Assembly: GCF_019457535.1 (NCBI RefSeq)
Contig: NZ_CP080417.1
Coordinates: 2,480,001 to 2,544,000, forward strand
Direction of reading: 5' to 3'
From: Shewanella halotolerans
GTDB taxonomy: Bacteria; Pseudomonadota; Gammaproteobacteria; Enterobacterales; Shewanellaceae
DNA length: 64,000 nt
How positions within the stretch are numbered: the stretch's first letter is position 1; the number at the start of each line of letters is the position of its first letter. The position numbers and the translations under genes are program-made. Positions 26,927 through 34,994 of this stretch are shown in pieces. The notes under the pieces are model-generated. The model had not been told where the DNA came from. It was given only the letters and a program-made list of their open reading frames with translations, and made no database searches.

Positions 26927-26980
26927 ATTTCTTATGTAAAAACTCTCCATTATCATTAGCTCCCTAACCAAGAGAAAAAC

Positions 26981-27063
26981 GGCTCGTCGGGCTCAACTCT
27001 CTATACAAGCAGCGAAGGTCGTCGACGGTATGCCGCCCAATTCAAATCCGGCTCCCGCAACCA
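26981..27063 (+). pseudogene. tRNA-fMet-derived degenerate unit 1 (83 nt)
   Basis: It keeps GCTCGTCGGGCTCA, GAAGGTCGTCG and the whole 3' end TTCAAATCCGGCTCCCGC plus AACCA. The D-arm/acceptor 5' half is missing. An 18-nt segment replaces the 6 nt after the anticodon-loop start, and a 15-nt insert containing CGGTATGCCG sits at the T-arm. The anticodon stem and T-stem can no longer form. Confidence 0.8.
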
Positions 27064-27100
27064 ATTTCAGATTTAACCCCCTTTATATATACTCAAGCGT

Positions 27101-27183
27101 AGCTCGCCTGGCTCAACTCACGCTATTAGCTTCAAAGGTCGTCGACGGTATTCCGCCCAGTTCAAATCCGGCTCCCGCAACCA
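27101..27183 (+). pseudogene. tRNA-fMet-derived degenerate unit 2 (83 nt)
   Basis: Same architecture and length as unit 1: AGCTCGCCTGGCTCA, an 18-nt segment, AAAGGTCGTCG, an insert with CGGTATTCCG, and an intact 3' end with CCA. Its downstream spacer is nearly repeated after unit 1 and before unit 3, so units 2 and 3 look like a tandem duplication. Confidence 0.8.
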
Positions 27184-27219
27184 ATTTCAGATTTCCCCCC
27201 TTTATACATACTCAATTGT

Positions 27220-27302
27220 ACCTCGCCTGGCTCAACTCGTGATATGAGCTTCGAAGGTCGTCGACGGTATTCCGCCCAGTTCAAATCCGGCTCCCGCAAC
27301 CA
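27220..27302 (+). pseudogene. tRNA-fMet-derived degenerate unit 3 (83 nt)
   Basis: The closest relative of unit 2, 119 bp downstream, with the same T-arm insert. The 18-nt segment differs (ACTCGTGATATGAGCTTC). The 3' tRNA half is intact. Confidence 0.8.
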
Positions 27303-27350
27303 ATTTCTTATACATTAATCCCCCTTCCATTAAACTCTGAAAGATAAGAT

Positions 27351-27432
27351 AAAGCAGATTAGTCGCTCATCGGGCTCAACTCACTGTAATAAGCAGCGAA
27401 GGTCACCAGACCAAATCCTGCACCTGTAACCA
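27351..27432 (+). pseudogene. tRNA-fMet-derived degenerate unit 4
   Basis: It keeps a recognisable D-arm remnant (AAGCAGATTAGTCGCTCATC) and GGGCTCA, then the 18-nt-type segment ending AAGCAGC and GAAGGTC. The T-arm insert is absent and the 3' end is mutated (CAAATCCTGCACCTGTAACCA-like). Confidence 0.7.
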
Positions 27433-27475
27433 ATTTCAGATATATTTCCCTTTGCATAATACTTAAACGCCAAAA

Positions 27476-27558
27476 AGCTCGTAGGACTCCAATATCCATT
27501 AAAGCTATGAAGGTCGTCAACGGCATGCCGCCCAGTTCCAATCCAGCTCCGACAACCG
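27476..27558 (+). pseudogene. tRNA-fMet-derived degenerate unit 5 (83 nt)
   Basis: The most diverged unit, but again exactly 83 nt. An 18-nt segment follows GTAGGACTCC, then GAAGGTCGTCA and an insert with CGGCATGCCG, ending TTCCAATCCAGCTCC and ACAACC. Conserved length despite sequence drift points to common descent with units 1-3. Confidence 0.7.
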
Positions 27559-28051
27559 ATTATTGACATAAGAATCTCCCTCTCCCTTATCACTTTCATT
27601 TGGAAGAATAAGCAGCCAGGCTACTCCTCAGATTTAACTCTCTACACAATCGGCAATCAGCAATCAGCAATCAGTAATGACCTCTAGCCGACTTCACCAG
27701 GTTTTAAAGAAAACTTTATAGAAATCCAAGTCAATAAATTCGCTATAGTTGTAATTATTCCCATATTCACAAGCCTTAAGATGACTCTCTTTTGGACCTC
27801 TACCCAATGCTCCAATCTAAAGGCGTGATCAAAAAACAGACAGAAAAGCATTATTGCTTAACAAGTATTTGTTTTCTCCATAGTGTTGCGCAGATGAATA
27901 AAAACCAAGAATGCCTATTTGATGAGCACATAACAGCTTAATCAAAGACGGGGAAAATAAAGAAAAAGAGATGAGAAAACATCATAGATCGAAGAAATGA
28001 TTTAGATTCGGTCATCGCAATAAAATAAATAGATCAAACAGCGGGCATAAA
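27559..28051. other. Gene-free A+T-rich stretch
   Basis: I see no plausible coding region or structured RNA here. The only obvious feature is three tandem copies of the heptamer CAATCAG at 27654-27674. Its base composition is clearly richer in A+T than the flanking genes. Confidence 0.6.
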
Positions 28052-28075
28052 AATGGGGAGCAGTCGCTCCCCATT
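28052..28075 (-). terminator. Terminator of zapC
   Basis: The hairpin AATGGGGAGC-AGTC-GCTCCCCATT follows the zapC stop and is followed on the minus strand by TTTATG. Confidence 0.8.
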
Positions 28076-28104
28076 CAAGTAATCTATTCTCGCTTTTAGC
28101 GTTA

Positions 28105-28638
28105 TTAAGCCGCGGCTATCTGACGATTGGCCTTTAGCGGATGCAATCTATCGTTCATCACCTTAATGCAATCGAATTGGCGCATCGCCTTACTGTCGCT
28201 CAAATGCAATTCAGGCGATAACAACATAACCAGGGATGCCTGAATGTTAGACTCGACCACTAGTACTTGCACCACGTCGCCTTGGCATTTCAACTGAAAC
28301 ACCTTGCCCAGCTCACTGTATACACAGACTGCAGATGTCTCAAAAAACCACGACTTAGGCATCTGAGGTTTTAATAGAAAATGGGCCGCCGTAGCATTAA
28401 GCGCCAGCTGTACCTTCACCGCGTCGGCTATATTTAATGACTTACCAATACGCTCAATAAACTCTATATAGAATTTGGCGTGCTCGACATTAAATTCCGT
28501 GGTGGCCAAGGCGTCAGGAATAAGTGCTTTCGTTTTATAGGGAGTCAGAAATTCCATATCCGAACCTAACGAAACGCTTAAAACCCCATACGAATCGTTA
28601 TATATCCATTGCCAATCCCTTTGTGGCATTAATAACAT
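28105..28638 (-). CDS. zapC: Cell division protein ZapC
   Basis: A 177-residue cytoplasmic protein that resembles E. coli ZapC (180 residues), which bundles and stabilises FtsZ filaments at the division ring. Supporting matches are the N-terminal WQWIYNDSYGVLSV, LKPQMPKSWFFE in the centre and IKVMNDRLHPL near the end. It lies next to pyrD on the same strand, the E. coli pyrD-zapC order. The start is the ATG at 28638. The 159 bp before it carry a dense cluster of GATC sites. Confidence 0.9.
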   Translation of the reverse strand: MLLMPQRDWQWIYNDSYGVLSVSLGSDMEFLTPYKTKALIPDALATTEFNVEHAKFYIEFIERIGKSLNIADAVKVQLALNATAAHFLLKPQMPKSWFFETSAVCVYSELGKVFQLKCQGDVVQVLVVESNIQASLVMLLSPELHLSDSKAMRQFDCIKVMNDRLHPLKANRQIAAA

Positions 28639-28741
28639 AACGTGTACCTATATACTTTAATACAGCTCGATAATAGATGATATTTCATCCAATATCAAAA
28701 AAAATATTATAAATATGATATAGATTACAACACGTTATCGC

Positions 28742-28799
28742 GATCAAACGCGATCTAAATAAGATCGCGCGATCGTTTCAAGATCTAAAATAAGATCTT
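28742..28799 (-). promoter_or_regulatory. GATC cluster with two inverted repeats between pyrD and zapC
   Basis: Six GATC sites lie within 56 bp. They form two hairpins: CGCGATCT-AAATA-AGATCGCG (28749-28769) and AAGATCT-AAAATA-AGATCTT (28780-28799, touching the pyrD stop codon). The second may be a pyrD terminator. The Dam-site density could bind SeqA or give methylation-sensitive control (inference). Confidence 0.5.
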
Positions 28800-29823
28800 A
28801 TTTACTTTTTACGCGATAAGCATCGACGATCTCTTTAATTAATTCTGGTCCGCGATAAATAAAACCAGAATAAATTTGTACCATGGTTGCACCCGCATCA
28901 AGTTTATCTAACGCGTCGGCAGCACTGCTAATACCGCCAACCCCTATGATGGGCACCTGACCTTTCAGGCAATCAGCCAACTGCTTAATTACTTTTGTTG
29001 ATAATGAATTCAAAGGCTTACCGCTTAGTCCACCGGCTTCGTTAGAATTCACCAAGCCGCTCACCCCATCGCGCGTAAGCGTGGTGTTGGTGGCGATAGC
29101 ACCATCGAACTCGTTGCGAATGAGCGATTCGGCAATCTTCTCAATCTCGTCAGGCTCAAGATCCGGCGCAATTTTCAGCGCGATCGGCACATACTTTCCA
29201 TGACGCTCAGCAAGATCTTTCTGCTTAGCTTTTAGTGATCCCAATAGATCATCAAGCAGATCACCATACTGCAAACTGCGCAGGCCTGGTGTGTTTGGCG
29301 ATGAGATATTGACCGCAATATAGGCTGCATAGGGGTAAACCTTCTCCATACAGATAAGGTAATCCTCTTTGCCCTGCTCTACCGGCGTATCCTTGTTCTT
29401 ACCGATATTCACCCCAACCATGGCGCCAGACTTGGCTGCCTTAAGGTTAGCGACCAGATTATCGACCCCCTTATTGTTAAAGCCCATGCGATTGATAATC
29501 GCCTTGGCCGGCTTTAAACGAAACAGGCGCGGCTGATCATTACCAGGCTGTGGACGCGGAGTCACCGTGCCCACTTCCACATGGCCAAATCCCATGGCGT
29601 GGAACGCATCGATACATTCACCATCCTTGTCCATACCGGCAGCCAAGCCGACAAGATTTGGAAAGGTCAATCCCATAAACTCGACAGGGGCCGCTTGCAG
29701 CTTCTGTGCATAAAAGCAGTTTAATGGCGAATTCGCAGTTGATTTCAGACTGCCTATAGCAAGGTTATGGGCCTTCTCTGGATCCATCTGAAACATCACT
29801 TTCTGTGCGATTTTGTAAAACAT
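28798..29823 (-). CDS. pyrD: Dihydroorotate dehydrogenase (quinone), class 2
   Basis: A 341-residue FMN enzyme, attached to the inner membrane, that oxidises dihydroorotate to orotate with quinone in pyrimidine synthesis. The N-terminal amphipathic segment MFYKIAQKVMFQMDPEKAHNLAI is the class 2 membrane-tunnel helix. FMN and substrate sites include GLAAGMDKDG, the catalytic serine loop VNISSPNTPGLR and IGVGGISSAADA. Its length is normal for the family. It is preceded by the giant gdh gene, with a terminator between them. Confidence 0.97.
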   Translation of the reverse strand: MFYKIAQKVMFQMDPEKAHNLAIGSLKSTANSPLNCFYAQKLQAAPVEFMGLTFPNLVGLAAGMDKDGECIDAFHAMGFGHVEVGTVTPRPQPGNDQPRLFRLKPAKAIINRMGFNNKGVDNLVANLKAAKSGAMVGVNIGKNKDTPVEQGKEDYLICMEKVYPYAAYIAVNISSPNTPGLRSLQYGDLLDDLLGSLKAKQKDLAERHGKYVPIALKIAPDLEPDEIEKIAESLIRNEFDGAIATNTTLTRDGVSGLVNSNEAGGLSGKPLNSLSTKVIKQLADCLKGQVPIIGVGGISSAADALDKLDAGATMVQIYSGFIYRGPELIKEIVDAYRVKSK

Positions 29824-29844
29824 GCATTCTCCTAGACCGAAAAA

Positions 29845-29866
29845 AGCCCCGGCGATTGCCAGGGCT
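29845..29866 (-). terminator. Terminator of gdh
   Basis: On the minus strand the hairpin AGCCCTGGC-AATC-GCCGGGGCT is followed by TTTTTT. It lies between the gdh stop and the pyrD start. Confidence 0.88.
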
Positions 29867-29885
29867 CATGACTAATTTTTATTTT

Positions 29886-32800
29886 TTACGATTGACCTTC
29901 GCAATGAAGGATCAACAGATTCAGCTCACGTAGGGCGACTGAGAACTTCGCAAACTCATGGGTCTGCGAGGTCTTAAAGTCTGCAAGCATGTGGAACCAT
30001 CTCTCCAATAAGCCCTGATTGGATTCGACCCACTGATCGATAATGGCGTCAGCGTCGCAAACCGATGGGCAAGTACGTAACACCGCTGAACTCAGTGAAC
30101 GTTGTTGCCAATCGAGTTCTTCCCTAAATGCCGCTCTCGCAAGCGCCTGCCAGTGGTTAGCCACAGGCTGGGCACTTATCTGCTCGAGGAACCAGTGCAA
30201 GTCGATACGAGCACCTAACTTGTAGTAGGTCTCGGCAACCAAGGCTACAGGCTTGTCTTCCAGCTCGGCAATTTGTGAGATGTCCAGTGCAGAGAAGAGC
30301 GTGCTCATGTTGACGACGTCGGTCGCCACCTGCTCTGGAACTCCTTCTTTCACCAGCGCTGCAATCTCGGCGCGGATGCCGTTAACTTCATCTTCCACCA
30401 GATACTGATGAACGTTCTGACGAAGTTCCTGGAACACTGGGCTAAAGAAGGCCACAACCTGCTCGATGCTTTGGTTACGGTTACGATGACGTAAGAACCA
30501 ACGACACGCGCGGCGTAGATTACGACGCAACTGATGCAGCATCTCACCCTGAACCACAGCAGGTACCACACCGTTTAGCGCCGTGATCGATTTAGTTAAT
30601 TCAGCTAAACCAAATACTTCACGAGCCATAGTGTAGCAGATTGCGGCTTCGGCGACTGAGGCACCTGTCTCATCTTGCATACGCTGAACGAAATTTAAGC
30701 CCATATCGTTAACCAACTCGTTGGCCAAAGAGGTGGCAATGATTTCGGCGCGCAGCGGATGGGTAACCATACGCTCGCTGTACTTCTCCTGTAGCTGTCG
30801 AGGGAAGTATTCGATAAGCAGCTGACTCAAGAATGAATCGTCAGTAATTTCCGGCGTGAGCAGTTGCTCTTTCAATACCATCTTGGCGTAAGCCACCAGT
30901 ACAGAAAGCTCTGGGCGAGTCAGTGACTTACCGTTCGCCAAACGCTCTGCTAACTCATCATCGGTCGGCAGGAACTCGAGCGCTCTGTCTAGCTTGTCTT
31001 CCTTCTCCAGATAATGGATGAAGCGGATCTGCTCTTTCAACTGCTCGGCGCCGCGCACCTGAGTCACAGAGATGGTACGCGTCTGATCCTTACAGTCTTG
31101 CAGTACGATGCGGCTAACTTCGTCTGTCATCTCAACAAGCAGACGGTTACGCTGTTTCACCGTCATCTCACCTTCGGCCACCATGGCGTTCAGCAAGATC
31201 TTGATGTTAACTTCGTTATCCGAACAATCCACACCACCCACGTTATCCACGAAGTCGGTGTTCATGCGGCCACCGTTGGCGGCGTATTCGATACGACCCA
31301 GCTGGGTACAACCTAAATTACCACCCTCGCCTATGATACGGGCCTGAACCTCGTTACCGTTGACGCGCAGTGCGTCGTTGGCGCGGTCGCCCACCTCGGC
31401 GTGCGTCTCGCTGGTCGCCTTGATGTAGGTACCGATACCACCGTTCCAGATCAGATCCACCTTCATCTTCAGCAGCTCTTTAAGCAGCTCGTTTGGTGTC
31501 ATAGATGCCTTCTTGGTATCCAGCATCTTCTTCATTTCTGGCGTCAGGGTGATCGACTTGGCCGAGCGCAGGAATATGCCACCGCCCTTAGAGATCAAAT
31601 CTTTATTGTAATCTTCCCAGCTTGAACGTGGCATCTCGAACAGACGTGCACGCTCTTTATAACTGCTGGCCGCATCCGGATTCGGGTCGATGAAGATATG
31701 CATGTGGTTAAATGCCGTCACCAGACGAGTGTGCTCAGAGAGCAGCATACCGTTACCGAATACGTCACCGGCCATATCACCAATAGCCAAACAGGTGAAA
31801 TCTGTGGTCTGGCAATCGATGCCGATCTCACGGAAGTGACGCTTAACCGATTCCCACGCGCCGCGCGCCGTGATACCCATCTTCTTATGGTCGTAACCGT
31901 TGCTACCACCCGATGCGAAGGCGTCGCCTAGCCAGAAGCCATACTCTTCAGAGATAGCGTTAGCGATATCTGAGAAAGTCGCGGTACCTTTGTCGGCCGC
32001 CACAACCAGATATGGATCGTCTTCATCGTGACGAACCACGTTTGCCGGCGGAACGATTTCGCCTTCGACGATGTTGTCAGAGATATCCAGCAGACCGCGG
32101 ATAAACAGGCGGTAACACTCTTGGCCTTCGGTGAAGAAGGCATCGCGGCCACCTTCGGTCGGCAGTTGCTTACAGACGAAGCCCCCCTTGGCGCCCACAG
32201 GTACGATAACTGTGTTCTTCACCTGCTGTGCTTTCACCAGACCCAGTACCTCGGTACGGAAGTCTTCACGACGGTCAGACCAGCGCAGACCACCGCGGGC
32301 AACCTTGCCACCACGCAGGTGAACACCCTCTACCCTTGGTGAGTAGACGAAGATCTCAAACTTAGGCAGCGGACGTGGCATCTCAGGGATCTCTTCTGGC
32401 GAGAACTTGAATGACACATATGGCTTGTTGCTACCGTCTGGCAGCACCTGATAGAAGTTGGTACGCAGCGTGGCGTTGATCAGATCCAGGTAACGGCGAA
32501 TGATACGGTCGTCATCCAGGCTAGACACATCTTCCAGACGCATATCGATCTGTTCAACAAACTTAGCCAGAGTACGAGTCTTCAGCTTAGGGTTAAACTT
32601 ACGGATAAACATCTTCACCAGCAGATCGGCTATCTGTGGATAGCTGCTAAAGGTCTCTTCGATGTAGGCCTGACTGAAGGTGGCATCGATCTGACGCATA
32701 TATTTAGCATAGGCACGTAGCACTGACACTTCGCGGCCAGACAGACCCGTCGCCAATACCAGACGGTTAAAGCCATCATCTTCCAGCTCTTTACGCCATA

Positions 32801-34730
32801 CCTGTGACAAAGCTGTCTGGAATCTATCTTGGCTGTCGGCCAGGTTATCAACCGCCGCGCCTTGTACCGTCATCAAGAAGTCAAGGATCCAGAAGGTAGA
32901 ACCATCGGCGGTCATCACTTCATATGGACGCTCGTTGATCACACGCAGGCCGAAGTTTTCCAGCATAGGCAATACATCTGACAGATGGATTGGCTCATCT
33001 TTATGGAAGAGTTTCAGGCGCACCTTGTTGTCTTTAAGCGCAGTTTCCTGTGGCTGATAGAAGAGCATGCCAAGCTTGTGATCGTCGTCCAGCGCTTCTA
33101 AGTGCTCGATATCCACCACGGCAGAGCTAGGCAACACATCTTCTTTGTAGCTACGTGGGAACGCGTTCACATAACGTTTGACCAAACGGTTGCCAGACTC
33201 TTCGCCTTGGGCAGTGATCAGCGCTGTGTTTAACTTGTCTTCCCATGAACGCGCAGCTTCAATTAGATTGTTTTCGATGGCAGCCACATCTACATCCGTA
33301 ATATTATTATCGACTTTGACTATATAGTGAGTACGCGCGAGCGTAGACTCAGAGAAATAAGTTGTAAATTCAACATCTTCTTTAGTATTGAAGTGCTGCG
33401 CCAGAATACGTTGAGTATCTTCACGCAGCTTAGTGTTGTATCTGTCTTTAGAGACGTAAACCAGGCAAGAGAGGAAACGACCAAAGCCATCCTTGCGCAC
33501 AAACAACTTGAGTTTGTCGCGATCTTGCATCTCGAGTACGCCGTGGGCCATGCTGGCCAGTTCAGATTCCCGTGCCTGAACGATCTCGTCACGCGGCAAG
33601 GTTTCCAGAATGTGCATCAGGGCCTTGTAGTCATGAGAATGTTGCGTCAGGCCAGAGTCGTCCAGTACGCGCTGGATCTTCTCTGCCAGTAGCGGGATCT
33701 CACGTGGACTACGGTTATACAGGTTTGAGGCGTACAGGCCGATGAATCTGTCTTCACCAATAACGTTACCCTGCTCGTCGAAACGTTTGATGCCGATATA
33801 GTCGACATAAGCTGGGCGGTGAACACGGCTCTTCTCTGTGCTCTTGGTCAGGATCAGCAGACTGCTGTCGAGTGCTTCTTTACGTGCGGTATCTGACAGG
33901 CTGGAAAGCATGAGTCCTTTTGAGGTCTTAGGCTTACCTGGTACGTTCATCAGACCCAGGCTGGTCTCGTTAACCGGCAGCAGCTCGAGATCGCCCTCGA
34001 CCTTGTGCAGGTCGTAACGGCGATAACCCAGCAGGGTGAAATGATGGTTGTTCAAATAAGTCAGGAAGTTGATGGCCTCATCGAGCTCACGCTTCTCACC
34101 GGGGAACGGACGACTAGGCAGCTCGGCGATGGTCTCGCTCAGCTTGTTCGACATCGCCTGCCAGTCGTTGACCGATGCAGCCACGTCACCCAATACAGAT
34201 TGAATCTCTTTTTCCAGGCTCTTGATATCGGCGTCGCTGCTCAGTCTGTCGACTTCGATCAGGAATACGGCAACCTTGTCGTTGCTCTCGTCCTTGTCGT
34301 CATTGTAGCTAACACCGGTGATCACGCCCTGGTCACGCTTCACGGTCAATGGCGTGTGCAGCATCATATGAGTGGTGATGCCCATGCGGTTAAGCGCCAT
34401 GCCTACAGAGTCAACAAGGAAAGGCATATCCGGTTGAATCACCTCGATAATTGAGTGGGATGATTTCCAACCATGCTTAGATTGACTCGGGTTAAACACG
34501 CGAATATGGGTCTCGCCAACTGGCGTCTTGTTCGCGGCATTCCAAAGGCTGAGGACGGCGCCGTAAAGATCACTGTCATTGCGGTGTTGCAAGTCATCTT
34601 TCGACATGTGGGCATAAATACAAGTTGCGAACTGTTCAACTTGTTTGGCTTGTGTATTGGGAACTTTCGAATGAATTAGGCTGACTACGTTCTCGAGTAG
34701 TACTGAAGGCATTGCATCTTTCAAGGCCAT
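29886..34730 (-). CDS. NAD-specific glutamate dehydrogenase, large (about 180 kDa) class
   Basis: A 1614-residue cytoplasmic enzyme that oxidatively deaminates glutamate to 2-oxoglutarate with NAD, feeding amino-acid carbon into the TCA cycle. It has the long N-terminal regulatory domains of the GDH-180 family, a central catalytic core with PVGAKGGFVCKQLP near residue 845, and AIGDMAGDVFGNGML and ARIIGEGGNLGCTQ downstream, then a long helical C-terminal domain. Its length matches the family. It is a single-gene unit with its own terminator. A CRP-like site lies about 85-97 bp upstream of the start. Confidence 0.96.
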   Translation of the reverse strand: MALKDAMPSVLLENVVSLIHSKVPNTQAKQVEQFATCIYAHMSKDDLQHRNDSDLYGAVLSLWNAANKTPVGETHIRVFNPSQSKHGWKSSHSIIEVIQPDMPFLVDSVGMALNRMGITTHMMLHTPLTVKRDQGVITGVSYNDDKDESNDKVAVFLIEVDRLSSDADIKSLEKEIQSVLGDVAASVNDWQAMSNKLSETIAELPSRPFPGEKRELDEAINFLTYLNNHHFTLLGYRRYDLHKVEGDLELLPVNETSLGLMNVPGKPKTSKGLMLSSLSDTARKEALDSSLLILTKSTEKSRVHRPAYVDYIGIKRFDEQGNVIGEDRFIGLYASNLYNRSPREIPLLAEKIQRVLDDSGLTQHSHDYKALMHILETLPRDEIVQARESELASMAHGVLEMQDRDKLKLFVRKDGFGRFLSCLVYVSKDRYNTKLREDTQRILAQHFNTKEDVEFTTYFSESTLARTHYIVKVDNNITDVDVAAIENNLIEAARSWEDKLNTALITAQGEESGNRLVKRYVNAFPRSYKEDVLPSSAVVDIEHLEALDDDHKLGMLFYQPQETALKDNKVRLKLFHKDEPIHLSDVLPMLENFGLRVINERPYEVMTADGSTFWILDFLMTVQGAAVDNLADSQDRFQTALSQVWRKELEDDGFNRLVLATGLSGREVSVLRAYAKYMRQIDATFSQAYIEETFSSYPQIADLLVKMFIRKFNPKLKTRTLAKFVEQIDMRLEDVSSLDDDRIIRRYLDLINATLRTNFYQVLPDGSNKPYVSFKFSPEEIPEMPRPLPKFEIFVYSPRVEGVHLRGGKVARGGLRWSDRREDFRTEVLGLVKAQQVKNTVIVPVGAKGGFVCKQLPTEGGRDAFFTEGQECYRLFIRGLLDISDNIVEGEIVPPANVVRHDEDDPYLVVAADKGTATFSDIANAISEEYGFWLGDAFASGGSNGYDHKKMGITARGAWESVKRHFREIGIDCQTTDFTCLAIGDMAGDVFGNGMLLSEHTRLVTAFNHMHIFIDPNPDAASSYKERARLFEMPRSSWEDYNKDLISKGGGIFLRSAKSITLTPEMKKMLDTKKASMTPNELLKELLKMKVDLIWNGGIGTYIKATSETHAEVGDRANDALRVNGNEVQARIIGEGGNLGCTQLGRIEYAANGGRMNTDFVDNVGGVDCSDNEVNIKILLNAMVAEGEMTVKQRNRLLVEMTDEVSRIVLQDCKDQTRTISVTQVRGAEQLKEQIRFIHYLEKEDKLDRALEFLPTDDELAERLANGKSLTRPELSVLVAYAKMVLKEQLLTPEITDDSFLSQLLIEYFPRQLQEKYSERMVTHPLRAEIIATSLANELVNDMGLNFVQRMQDETGASVAEAAICYTMAREVFGLAELTKSITALNGVVPAVVQGEMLHQLRRNLRRACRWFLRHRNRNQSIEQVVAFFSPVFQELRQNVHQYLVEDEVNGIRAEIAALVKEGVPEQVATDVVNMSTLFSALDISQIAELEDKPVALVAETYYKLGARIDLHWFLEQISAQPVANHWQALARAAFREELDWQQRSLSSAVLRTCPSVCDADAIIDQWVESNQGLLERWFHMLADFKTSQTHEFAKFSVALRELNLLILHCEGQS

Positions 34731-34811
34731 GTTGCTGTTTCCTTTAGGGTCTATGGCAGCGTTTTTGTAATTTTATGGATGCTTGAGCATATGACAGGCC
34801 AAATCTAATTA

Positions 34812-34827
34812 TGTGACCTAAGTCATA
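34812..34827. promoter_or_regulatory. Possible CRP site upstream of gdh
   Basis: TGTGA-CCTAAG-TCATA matches the CRP consensus TGTGA-N6-TCACA at nine of ten key bases. It lies about 85-97 bp before the gdh start codon. Confidence 0.4.
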
Positions 34828-34961
34828 GCGCGAAGTTTATTACTAAATGTGCCAATTTTCGAGAACTATTTTAGTGGTAGATCCTCATCCCCCGGGGTTT
34901 TGCGGCCCTATTGATGTGCATGATGAAAAAACAATCGTAAAGTGAGCGTAACTATGCAAAA

Positions 34962-34987
34962 AAAGAGAGAGCTAATGCTCTCTCTTT
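34962..34987. terminator. Terminator of the DUF1302-DUF1329-YCF48-RND cluster
   Basis: The hairpin AAAGAGAGAGC-TAAT-GCTCTCTCTTT lies just after the RND gene and continues into an A-run on the left, which reads as T on the minus strand. Confidence 0.85.
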
Positions 34988-34994
34988 CAGCTCA

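Noticed and set aside
27654..27674. CAATCAG triplicate as a functional iteron
   Set aside because: Only three copies, no replication gene nearby and no other iteron features; likely slippage.
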